Source: Tyto alba
Taxonomy: Eukaryota > Chordata > Aves > Strigiformes > Tytonidae
Direction of reading: 5' to 3'
Assembly: GCF_018691265.1 (NCBI RefSeq)
Contig: NW_024881301.1
Span: forward strand, 9,871,752 to 9,935,751
Length of the DNA stretch: 64,000 nt
Shown: piece by piece, positions 17,520 to 29,680 of the stretch
Position numbering within the stretch: the first letter of the stretch is position 1
Layout of the letters: the number at the start of each line of letters is the position of its first letter
Position numbers and translations under genes: made by a program
Notes under the pieces: model-generated
Told to the model about the DNA's origin: nothing
What the model saw: only the letters and a program-made list of their open reading frames with translations
Databases searched by the model: none

Positions 17520-20500
17520 GCTTTTAGAATGTTTCTGACTTTCAAAATCACAGCTATTACTTTTAAGTCTGCTCTGTCTTTGGAACCTATCTGCCGTATT
17601 TTGCATGCACACTGACTGTATATCTCCCTTCACTCCTTCCAGCAGTGCTCCCGATTCCTGGGAAAGAAGGAAATCTGTGAGAACATTCCTTAGGTTTTAG
17701 GCAATGGCCGTTATTGCTCTTGGAACACTTTGACAAAGCAACTTCACAAAGAGAGAGATACAGAAGTAGTCAAATCCCATTAAAATTCACTTAAATGAGA
17801 AATCAATAATGCCATCTCAGAATCCATAATATCTAGATTTTTTGTCTGTATTATTTCCTCTGTCAGCTTACCTTTTAAAAAAGAACTGTTTTCTAATCCT
17901 GTGCATATATATGTTTAGTAAAAATTGGGAAAGATTTGTGAGTGGTAAATGTAAAAAGGAAAAAGGAAACCAGAATCTTTAGGATGGAAAAAGAACTATC
18001 AGATTATCTCTGCCAAAGGGTCTAAAAGGCTTTGAAGATGAAGTGCTGGATGTCACTTCACACGATTAATTTTTTTCTTTCCTAAACTTCAGGTTAAGTC
18101 TGCTGGTATAAAGTCCTTGAGGATGGAAATTAAAAAATATTAAATAGGATTCATTCCTGTAGGCAGTGATGCAGTAGACTTCTGTGGCTGCTGGCTATTT
18201 TGTACTACTGAAAATGAAGCCATTGGATTCCCACCCTCAGAACACAATACGGTGGCTTTCTTCTGGTACCCATTTGTGTACATAATGGCGACGACAAGTA
18301 GACTTGCTCTGCTCATCACTGACTGTTATACCTACAAAATCTGACTGGTTTGCATGATCTAACTGTCATTCAGTAACCTGCACTCAAAGTTAAGGTTTTA
18401 AAACCAAATGCTTTCTCCCTTTTTCTTTGTTTGCAATATGAGAAGAAGAACCAAGGTTCTAATGATTACTAGAGAGCAGCTGCAGATTAGGTCTTGTCTT
18501 TTTCAACAGTCTTGTCCTCTACTACACTGGATAAATGTCTCGACCAGAGGTAGAATCCATCATTCATTTTCATGTGTACAATTCTGAATGTTCCAACAGT
18601 CTGTATTTTCAGCAGCAGCAGGTCCTTGCAACCACATCAGGTTCCAACACCTTAAAGCACAGACACAGGGGGCCAGAATTCAGGCTTCCCATCTGAAATG
18701 GCTCCCAAGGTCTACCAGCCAAGATGTACTCTGTACAAATTCATTCCCTGTATTGTACAATCAAATGCACTCTCTGGTAGGAAAAGCAAATAAAAATGGT
18801 TTTTGTCAGTATTTTGCCTAGTTTCACAGCAGCTGCCCTCTTTTCTCAATACCCTGCAGATCAGTCCGCTAGTGGTCTAAGAATCACAAATGGATATATT
18901 GTGCATTATCAACAGTCTCAGCTACAGCACCAACTGCACATGCACCGAACAACTTTGTACTTGCAGCTTTTGCTCACTTTCACAGACCATGTATGCTTTG
19001 CACAGGGCATGGAAGCTGCAGAGGTCCCTCACCTTCAAAAAGCCCAAGCCAACCTTGTCCTTAACAGCAGTGAGCTTTTGTTGTCAGTGTAGTATCTTTG
19101 ATAACCATTTTTTGCCAATTGCAAAACAGGACCAGACCCTAGAGACAGTCTGTAGAAAAGGATTGTTTTGTTTCCACCCCTGGATGTGTGTCCAACCTAT
19201 GTTGCAATGTTTGGCTGTGGCCTTTTGTCTATTTTTTTTTTTTTTTTGGTTGACTGACTGAAAACAAAAGAGCATATCCATGCAAAGGATCTAGGCTTGA
19301 ATTTTAAGCTGAGCTCCTCACACTTAGAATCACTAAAGCCTGGAAACAATTATGAAGCCTGAACACTTACTCATCTCAGGAGAGTTTTGCAAGTCACCAA
19401 GAAATGAGTTAGGCATGAAGTGCTGTCTGTAGATTTAGAGGGCAGCTGAAATATAAATACCCAGTTAGCACAGACTGAGTTGAGGGAAAAGAAGGAAAAG
19501 TGTCTTTTACTCTAAGTTACAGTAGGTTCCTATTCTGTAAGATTCACACCAATAACTCAACCCAGATAAATGAACTGTACCAGAGAAAGCTTACACACAG
19601 GAAAATGGAATAAAGTAATTGTAAAGAAAGGCTGAACTGTAAGATAGAAGAATGAAGAACTCTGAGTCCATAACTGGATAGAGAAGTTCATTAAAGTCTT
19701 TGCTGCCTTTTAATATGCCACATAGAAAATAGTGCTTTAAAATAATCTGCATTGACAACTCCTGAACAGCAACTCCACAGGACTGCTGAAAATCAGAAGC
19801 AGTTGGATAAAGACAGTAAGATACTGCAAAGCTCTAGCAATAAAAAAAAAAAAAAAAAAAAAAAAATCAGGAAACTGGCTTAAAAGTCAAGATTTAAAAA
19901 GTATACAATTCTTTCTACTTGCCTTTTTGTTTCTGAGTCTGTAGGATGGTTTTGAGTCAGGTTTTCAAATTACTGTCTGCAAAGGAATGCCAGAACTAAC
20001 TTTTTCTTGCAATACAATCTGAAGTGCTCAAATCACACTGGAATTCCAGGAACTGGAACTTGAATGAAAAAGCAAAATGTATGAGATGCTGCAATGCTAA
20101 AAAAAAAAATGTAAAGACAAGTGAAGCACAGTAGTTGCAGGGATTATTTTTTCTGCCTCATTTTCTTTAAAGAGAAGACAGATGTAACAAAATACATCCC
20201 ATAACCTAGCAATGATAAGACATTCCTCCTCCATCAGAGTTTCACTGTTGTAAAGTCCATTGAACTGATCAGACCTCTCTAGGAATAAAGGTTTTGGGAG
20301 AATTCCCACTCTTTCAGAGCAAAAAGACAACTCATGCATGAGGCAGTGCAGTTTTGGCTGTCTCAGGATACCGTCAGTCAAGTGGCTCTTGTGAGTTACC
20401 TAAAACTAATCTAAACCTCTACAGTTATACACAGTTGATGTTTTTAGACATTTGGCTTACTGTATACACTCTGGATACAGATGTCTCCTGTGAAAGAGAA

Positions 20501-23500
20501 CTGTCCCCATAATTTATGTAAATCTTCTGCAGTATACTATTTGCAGTGAAATTACAGTGTAATAATTTACAGTGAATTCCTTGACCTCCAATTAGGAAAC
20601 ATCTTAATGTGCTTCAAACAATTTATTTTCCCCTAGTGCAGTTTAAAAATATGTCTACGTCTACAGCCTCTCTGATGTTATTTCTCTGCTAATGACAAAC
20701 TTCATGGAAACAGTAGGATTGAGCTGGTGTGACTTATTAATTGCATGTTTGCCTTCAAGTGGCCTGTTGTTGGCAATATTGGAAAACTGATCAAACTGAT
20801 TGTGCAAACTGACATGAAGTAAGGCAGCATATTACGTCAGAGATTGTCCTGTTTGTCCACAATTAAATTTGAAAGGAGAAAAGCGATAGCAAATATATTT
20901 CTAAACAGCAATGACAAATACAAGCTTTTAATTTCTTTCAGAAAGAGCTACACAGCGTGAAAGAGAATACCAAATATCCCTACCCCTTCCCACTGCCTCC
21001 CCACTCCATCCCAACCTCAACTGGCCTACAACACCTAGGATGGGTGCTGTTATTACTGGAATATGGGGAATTTCATCTGGCACAGAGTTTAACCACTTCC
21101 CAAACTGAAATAGGCTCTACTAGTTTATGCACGATAACCACATTTGTATCTACAGGTCTTTTTCTAGCTTTAACACTGTTAGTATAACTGAAGTGGCAAA
21201 ACTCTGTGTAGACACCAGGCCTTGGCACAAACCTTGTCACTGTGTAATACTGAAGACAGAAGATCTCTGATTTTGTTCATAGCCTCTAACGTCACTGACA
21301 AGTACCTGTAAAACAACAGGACTCCTTCCTTAATCATTTCTCAGCCTAGAGTAGTAATAACCCCACCATGTTGTTCTGCAAACGGCTAAAGGGAATAAAA
21401 AGAAAAGCCTAACACCAACAGGCACAAAGAGTATTAACTATGCCTGACAGAGTTCATCCTAAAGTTGGGGTTCAATTATAACTGTCATAAAGGAATATTT
21501 TAAATAACAATCTACAAGCCTGCAATTCTGTTCTCGTAAAAGTAAAAGCGAATTCTGTAAATAATGCCAGATGCCCTGAATTGAGTCCATGACTGAGTTC
21601 ATTCTTGAACACATGCTGCTATACATAAATTCTTCATATCTTATGTTCTCTTAAGTAAATTCTGAAGCCATGAGTTCATTTTACCACTACTGCATACAGT
21701 CTTGTTGTTCAGTGGAAGTGTTATAGTCATTTGATCCACCAGTTTTCAGTGCACCGCAGAGGAGACACACCAGCAACATTCATAATTTTTAACTTCTCCT
21801 CTAACCATCATTCCTGTAGTCACTCCTCTTCCAAAATTATATAAAAGACACACCGTCTTTTGGCAATGGATATTTCCTTTTAACAATGAAAGTCAAATTA
21901 AAGAGGACACAAGTCAGTGGCTGATCAAGAACGTTTATCTGTACAGCCTGCAGCAGGAAGGGTGCTGAAGTGTAGGACATATCTGAAAGAATCAGAGGAA
22001 ATGGTGTCACCAGGAGGTTTTGATCTCAGGTGGGAAAAAGGAAATTCAAGACTGAGCTGGGCTCATCTCATAGATAACTTACAGATACTGCTGAAATCAT
22101 TGAGATGTTCTAAAATCTATTTATCACTATTAATAAATATTTATCTAAAAGGTATTTTGATGCAGAATGGAAATGTCAGTGGTTAGATATGAGACAGTTT
22201 TAATACATATTTAGATATTCCTCACTTTTTACTAATTTCAATTAACTACATGGCTATTGCTTCTTAGGAGAAATGTATTTAAACTGACCTACCCACCCCT
22301 CCCAGTAATGGAAAGAAACAATCAACAAGGCCATCCTATGTGGAAAACACTTCTGTACACCCCGTTCTCCACAGACTTTGCAGTCCAAGTCATGGAACTG
22401 CTTTAACCCAGCATGTCTGAACAAAAGAATATTTGGTTTTGTTTAATTAAACTATTGATTCTTACCTGAGATCTTTCAAAAGGAGACAGTGAGGTGCACA
22501 ATGCATACAGGATGGTATCCAGTGATGTTATCTAGAAGAGGCTTGATTTAAACAAATCTTGGGTGCTTAAGCTCTGGTTTTCAAGGAGATGCAGGTTGTT
22601 AACTCCCATCAAAACTGGCAGGAGTGAAGTACTTACCTACTTCATGGATGCTGTCCTTGGCTCATTTAGAGTGCTTAACTGATCAAACTAGAGCACTGCT
22701 ATCACCAGTTTATTTAATTGCAGCCCCGAGAAATTCAATACAAATGGTTTTAGTAGTCTGATTAACACACATTTAGACACACAATCAGGACAATGAACAA
22801 CATTTATTGAGAATAATTTATTGAATAATTTATAGAATAAACGCAGATTTTGTTTTTGTAAACTCTGTTAACAAAATAAGATACAAACTTTATTTTTTTC
22901 AAGCTTAATAAGCTTCTTGGTATATTCGTCTTTGCAACCACACATCCTTTCAGAAGGTATTTAGAGTTCAATAGTGGAACATTTAGAATCAGACTCTCCT
23001 TAACCTACAGGGAGCCTGAGGAAGAGCAAACACTTTCCCCTCAGCCCCGACTAACAGACATTCATGTTAGAGTACATGAGGTACAAAAAAGTACAATACA
23101 GTAAGGCAAATGTGTGAATAATGACATTTCAAAGGATTTGAGCATATGATCAGAACAAGATGCTGCCCATCCTTACACTGCAGAGCTCACTACCTCCTTC
23201 CACACCTTACCTTCAATGCCTTTTTGTGGCTTATCCCCAGTTACGCTCTTCTGCAGCCTTTTACATTTTACTTCATCTTCCTCCTTCTTTTGTTTAACTT
23301 CTCATTTTTTAAAATTGCCACCTCCTTTGAAACTCTTGAATGATAGAGAATCAAAAGCAACTGCAAAAAAATGATCGGATAGTTTCCTTTGCATTTCACA
23401 TTGCAACAAAACAAGATATGCTTTGTCACAATACAATACTGGGGCTTACAGGTATGCTGAGAAACAGGCAGTATATCATTTGCTGCCTAAGTCTGATTTG

Positions 23501-26500
23501 ACTGTAAAATCTTTTGGGTAGAAGCTATGTGTTATTTTTTATGATTTGGAATATGATAGCCTTACTATTATATGGAAGGTCCTGCTCCTTTAGCAGATCT
23601 CTGTACATAGAAGTATTATAGTCTCATCCTGTATTTGTAGGAGGTTACCATCATCACCCAGTGAAAATATGAGATTGAAGGAGGCAGATATAAAAAAAAA
23701 ATATTATGGTTTTGTTCTTGTATTTTATTTGGGTTTTTGCACCTTCAAGCTGTTGTAAACTTAATGTGAATTTACAGGACAAATAAAGAATGAGCAGCAT
23801 CTTCTACCAGGAAGAAACCAGGGGGAAACTAGAGAAGCTGAAGAAATTTGCTCAGCGTCCAAATGGCTGGATTAGAAAAATGAATTAGCTTATATAAATC
23901 CTCTTCTAAAAACACAGTGTGACTGCAGAGCGGCATGAAATATTTGCTGCTGTGGTCTTTACCTAATGAGGTCTTATTTAAAATATTCCTGACATTTTTG
24001 TGTTCAGTTAGCTCACTTTGAAACACAACATTTCTTGAAGAATCCCAAATCTTCTTTACATTGTGCAAGTTGAACGAAGTTAAATTTGACCTTCTTGCCT
24101 TTGAATGCATACAGTTTCAGGCTCAGTCTTTAAGTGTGTTTCAGCAATTTGTCTGCAGGTTTTCTGAAGGGTCTGTGCCCAGGTAGCAGTTGTAACTTTG
24201 TGTGAACCAACTTTGTCCTACTGTATGCACAGGTTAGAGCAGTAGTAGCTGTGGAAAGAACAAAAGAGCATTATGCATTTTCTCCATTTAAGTCACTTGA
24301 CAATTCCATCAAATCAAAGATAAGCAGACATGAAAGAAACCTCTTCCCCATACCTCCTCTACCCTCCAACCTGTAACACATCTGCCAAGAAATGCTGATC
24401 TTCCCTGATCTTCTTTCTAGTACTCTCTAACTCCTTTCACCTTTGTGCATGTGTCAGCCAGCCTCAGGCTCTTCACCGAAAGATCTTGTGGAGCATGAAA
24501 ATGTTTTCTTCTGATTGTCATCCTATACTCCAGTGTCTTCTTTCTGCACAGACTCCAGACTTCTCGTGCTCAGAAAGCCATGGTAACGGTGGATGATATG
24601 TCATTCAGTCTTCCCATATTATATAGTAAGTAACACGAGAGCGCATTTATCTTTCCTATGGAAGCCATGTAGAACTTAATCATATTTCTTTAGTTGTCAT
24701 GACTATTCAGTACAAAGTAGATAGGATATTCCACAGTGTAGCATACGGGTGGTTTATGACACTCCAACACTCAGGCAGATCATTCTTCCTGGTGGAGAAT
24801 AATGTATATTGATCTCTGCTGTCCTACCCTGAAGCCTTGAGCAGATTGTAATAGCGTGCTCAGAAAGTTGTTCCCAGGGACTATCCCTTGTTTATTTTGT
24901 TCTCTAGCCAAAACCATAACTGTGATAATAAAGAGCATCAGTTTAAATACAAACACTTAATGTATGCCACAACTGGTCAATGTTTGAACTGTTTGTAATA
25001 CGCTGATTTGTTTTTCTGTTTTAGTAAGTAAACTTAGTACAAATGTTTTCCCTCAAAAAGGAAGTAACACCAAGGAAGAAAGGCTGGAGTTGCCAGGTTG
25101 CCCACCCATGCACTGAAACATCCCCAAGCCTGTTCCACAGAGCCCTTACACCACCACACCATCAGTGCCTAGATAGGCAAGTACGGCACTTCAGCTAGGC
25201 AAAGACGTGGCCTGAGCACTGGTCAGGACCCCATGGGCTACTTCTCTGCACACTCCAAAGCTGCCAGAGTGGATCTACAATACAGGCCTTCTCTGAGGTA
25301 TTAACAAAATCTTTATAGTTGCATAACTGTTATGGCCTTTCATGATGCCTCTCCGGTAAAAAGAAAACCAAAATCTTCTGCTTTCCCTCCTGTCCTTTGT
25401 TTATTCAACCCTGACTGGGGCTTGGATGTTTTTCTTTAAGTTAAAATGTATATAAAGAGTGATTTTATTAACATCTGTTATTTACTTTTCAGTGGGTCGT
25501 TAATTTTCATTAAATATTCACACCTAAATATATGTCTGAGGTGATTACACATAAAAAATTATAATTGAAACCTGACTCTTGCAGAGGGGAATAATTTTTG
25601 AGAATATTTTGCAAAAAAAGCTCATGATCTGATCTGTGAGGGGAGAAGGTGGAGGACACTGATCCTAGATTCAAAATAAAAATGATAATGTTAATGTTAA
25701 GATTATTATGTAGTGACATATATACCAGGCCAAATGAATGGGACAGGGCTGTATCATGTCTCTGCAAAACAGTATTCAAACTCTTCTTTCCCCATGGAGT
25801 GTGTTTCCAGATATATCCAAACCAGCATGCATCATATACCTCTATCCAAGCCTTCCTCTGTCAGCTTGGAGTTTCCTACAGCTTCCTTTCAAACTTCTCT
25901 TTGCTCCCTAATACCAGTTTGATCTTTCCATAGAGACAACCATGACCTGCTTTGACTCATGGACAGAGTTAATACAGCACCAAATGTAAAGTCAGATTAC
26001 ACATAACTATAGGCTGGCTTCTTGAGTCTGATGGCCAGGTGAGAAGTACCTGAAACACCTGTGCCACAGACAACATTTCTAGATGACAGGGTTTTTATTC
26101 AAGAGAAGCATCATGGGAGTACAAATGCCCCTCTAAAAACCACTCACCTCAGGTTATTTTGGCAGTTTTTTGAGGTGGTGAACCTGAAGAAAAGGAACCC
26201 AGAATTCACAAAGCAATTTATTGCTGAAATCTACAGAAAGAGCTGATACATAAGAGAGGTAAACTGCAGGGAGAACACCATTTCCTCTCCGTGCACCACA
26301 CTATTAAAGACATATTTCTCTTTTGGAGTTGTGCAGTAAACACCCTGATAATGTGTTTGCTATTTATTCTGCCCACCTGCTCTGTGCACCTTTCTCTCTC
26401 TGGCAGACCCTTACATGTGGCCCTAGTTGTTTCCCCATCATTAACCTGTTCCAAAGTATGGAAGTGTGATTGATCTTGGTGCTGAAATCACAGTCAGACT

Positions 26501-28239
26501 GCTTAGTAAAGAAACAAGGACTTCAAAACAATTTAAAAGGATTTATGGACACGTGTCTGTGATATCCGTCTCCCGAGGTTACATGTACTGACCTCGCCAG
26601 TCATCAAAGCCCTCCCCTGCGCTCGCACACTACATGCTCCTTTTGAAGGGAGGGGTGGAGGGATGCTTTCCGTGTATTGTAAGAATCATCTGCTTTGGGA
26701 TTTCTGTGAATTTTAGAGATGAGAGGATATAGCACTGAAAAATAAAGTGTGAGCATTGCTGTCTCCTTGAGAGCACAATTAACCTTCATACTTACACTCT
26801 GAAATAAAACTAGTTACACCCACAGAAAAAATGCAGTCACAAGCAGAGCTGGGACCACATGTTCAGTGTGCACCTGAGCTGAAGATTCTCCTGGCAAAGC
26901 CCAAATTCTGTACTGGTTGTTGTTGAATCAGCTGATATCATAGGCCCAGTGTGAATATCAGAGGAGTTGAGGTCAACTCCATGCATCTGCCCAAACTCAT
27001 CCATTTCTATTCAGCTAAGTACTTCTCAGCACAAGTCATCCTCTGCTGTTACTCCTTACTGAGCCATCATGCAGCCACGCATAAAACTTCAGCGCTTGCA
27101 TTCAAGATCCCACAGAGCTCTGGTTTCAGCCAGGAGAAACGAATGGTCCCATAGGATTTTGTTTTTCACTGTTATGGTTTATTTTAAATGAAACAAACTC
27201 AGAAATACACTGTGCTTTGTGGTGGAAGAAGTCTCACATACCTTTTTCAAGTAATGTCAACAAAAACTGTCAAAGTCCTGTTTCATAATATTTACAAAGT
27301 AGTTGATCCAGACAGTAAAGGCACAATTCCTCTATATGAAGAGAGAGACTTTCTCGCACAGTTCTTGAGTGAACAAACATTCAGGGAGTCCTGAAGTTAC
27401 AGGCAACATCTGACTCATTATCTCTCACATCCATAGAGTAAATAAGGGCTGTAACGACTCTCCTAATAGTGCCCTATGTTATGTTTGGTCACACAATCAG
27501 GTCTGTGGTTCACAGGTTAGAAGGGTGCCCTCATGGCAAATCAGGTAACATCTGCGTTAGCTCGCTTCACCAAAATACAAGCTCAGTGTTTTGTGTATAG
27601 AAACATACTGTTCCTTCATGCTTATTTTGTTTAAATCAGCCTATTAATTTTTCTACTATGCAGTCATTCTCAAGACGAGCATGACCTCAGTCTTTCATTA
27701 TTTAATGACTTTTCCTTTGTGGGAAAACGTACAGCTCTTCCATGCTCCTCATCACTTTTGGAAAAGGACCAACTTCATGAGTTCCTTGACTGGATGAGGA
27801 GGGGAAAAAGGAAGAAAGAAGCTTCTTCACTGCTTTTTAGGGACTGAACTGTAGTCTTTCTTTCTTCAGGCTGGAGAAACTCCAGATCATTTCTATCAGC
27901 ACAAATGATGATCCCTGAATGGCATGCTCTTGTAAATGCAAACAGTGGCACAGCAGGTTGTTTAACCTCCGCCTGAATCATAATTTCTTAGACAGTGAGG
28001 TGCTACCCTCTCCAAAGCAGCTGCAGAGCATTAGGAGAAACAGGGCAGATTGAAGCAACAGTAATAATCTCATATTTCCCATTGCTACTTATCACCAGAG
28101 AAGTGTTCCTATGTATCTGTACCGGGACACATTTCTCTTGGGGGCAGAAAGCTTTAGTGTACGTTTCCAGTGAAACAATTAGTAAAAGGCAGCCTGAAAG
28201 CATAATTTTGACCTCCGCATTTAAAGCTTATTTCCCTGT
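17520..28239. other. Intergenic, between the open frame and the EMILIN2 CpG island
   Basis: About 10.7 kb of AT-rich DNA. It contains a T16-type run near 19232-19247, an A25 run at 19842-19866, A tracts near 20099-20109 and 23693-23701, and AT-rich repeats near 22800-22850. No exon, tRNA or repeat family is recognised. Parts (for example 20740-20940) look unique and may be conserved non-coding DNA, but that cannot be tested from one sequence. Confidence 0.6.
19842..19866. repeat. A25 homopolymer
   Basis: Uninterrupted run of 25 A, preceded by CAAT so that an AATAAA hexamer overlaps its start. No flanking target-site duplication was seen. Confidence 0.95.
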
Positions 28240-29458
28240 CAGGCTCAGAGGCCGAGTGAAGCCGCTGGGCGAGACCAGCTGTAAGACTGCCGGGCGAACC
28301 CTGCCGGTTTCAGCAGGTGGGGGCGGATGGGGCCCGGGTTCCGCTCAGGCGGGCCGCTGCTGCCTGCAGCACGAGCAGGGCCTGGCCCGGCTGCCTGCCC
28401 TGCCCGCAGGGGAGACCCGGGGAGCCCGAGCGGCTGCTGCGGCCGCCGAGGCCCTGGGGCTCGTGGGCAGGGCTGGCACCGGTCAGGCTCAGCAGCAGGC
28501 ACTGCTCCCAGATTTCCCACCCGACCTCTTCCCTTGCCCAAGCACCGCTCCCTCCCCTGCCCTTCCTTCCCGCTGGCGGGAGCAGCCAGCCCCAGCCCAG
28601 CCTCGACGCCTTGCTCCATTTTGCCTGAATGTGAAGCAATTGCTCCAAAAGAGCAGGAGCTGAGGAGGACAGTGGGGCCCCCCCATGGTTCGGACCGTGG
28701 TGGGACCCATCATAGGTGGCTTCACGCAGGCAGGTCACCCTCACACGGGCGGGTCACCCTATCAAGGTGCTCGAGTTGGATTTTAACACCTGCAGGAATT
28801 TGCATGCCTGTTGCTCTCTCCACCCAGCAAGCGGTTCTCCTTACGCGTAACTGCACATCGCCCGCGGAGGCAGCTGCCCACAGCCTGGACAGGCCCAAGG
28901 GGCAGAACGAGCCATCGGGCCACGCAAGGGAGCAGAGACCATGTCAAGGTGGCAGCGTCGAGCGGGACCACGGGGCTGCCACACGCACCACTGGTGTGAC
29001 AGGCTCCACTCAAAGGCAAACCCAGTGCCCCACTCGCCCGTGGTTCGGGGGCTGCCCTCTGCCCCAGGACCCCGGGTCGGGCATGGCCCCCCGCCTGCCC
29101 TGCTTTTCCCCAAGGGGCCCGACCCTTTCCGCCCTGTCAGCTTTCCAGTGGGAAAAACCGGCTCGGGGGCAGCCGCCGGCCGGTTCGGGCAGGGGACTGG
29201 GAAGTGGGGCTGCGCCCCTAGTGCCCCGGCCATGGGGGGGGGGGGGGCGGCGGCCGCCCCTCCGCCTGCGCGCAGCCCCGCTCCTCCGGCCGGGGGGGGG
29301 GAAGAGCGGGGCGGGGGGCCGGGAGGGAGCGGGGCCGGGGCCGGCCGGGCGGGGGTGGAGGGGAGCGGCGCCTCGGCCGGAGGGGGGTGCGGAGCCGCCG
29401 TGGAGGGCGGAAACGGGGTGGGGGGGGATTTGCGTCAGTGAGGGAGCTGGGAGCGGGC

Positions 29459-29493
29459 GGGACGGACGGACGGACGGAGGGACAGACGGACGG
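29459..29493 (+). repeat. (GGAC)n tract in EMILIN2 5' UTR
   Basis: Imperfect GGAC/GACG tetranucleotide repeat about 60-100 bp before the EMILIN2 start codon, probably in the 5' UTR. It contains no ATG. Confidence 0.85.
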
Positions 29494-29555
29494 AGAGAGC
29501 CCGCGGAGAGGCACCGGCCGCTCCCGCTTGCCCGCCGCCGCTGCCCCTCGCCCCC

Positions 29556-29680
29556 ATGGAGCTGTGCCCGGGCTCCGCGGCGCCCTCGGGCTGGGCGCTG
29601 CCGCTCCTCCTCGCCCTGGGCGCCGGGCTCAGCCACGCCACCCCGCACCTGCGGTACACCCGGCCGGGCTCCCGCAGCAA
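29556..29680 (+). CDS. EMILIN2: EMILIN2 exon 1 coding part (signal peptide)
   Basis: 125 coding bp ending at a GTGAGT donor (29681). It encodes [13 protein letters not shown], then a Leu/Ala-rich hydrophobic core ([15 protein letters not shown]) and [13 protein letters not shown]. The hydrophobic core and small residues before TPH fit signal-peptidase cleavage near residue 28. The base at -3 is C, so the start context is only moderate. Confidence 0.93.

Noticed and set aside
27995..28663. 222-codon plus-strand frame entering the CpG island
   Set aside because: The second half is Gly/Ala/Pro/Arg-rich by composition and the first half has no coding character.
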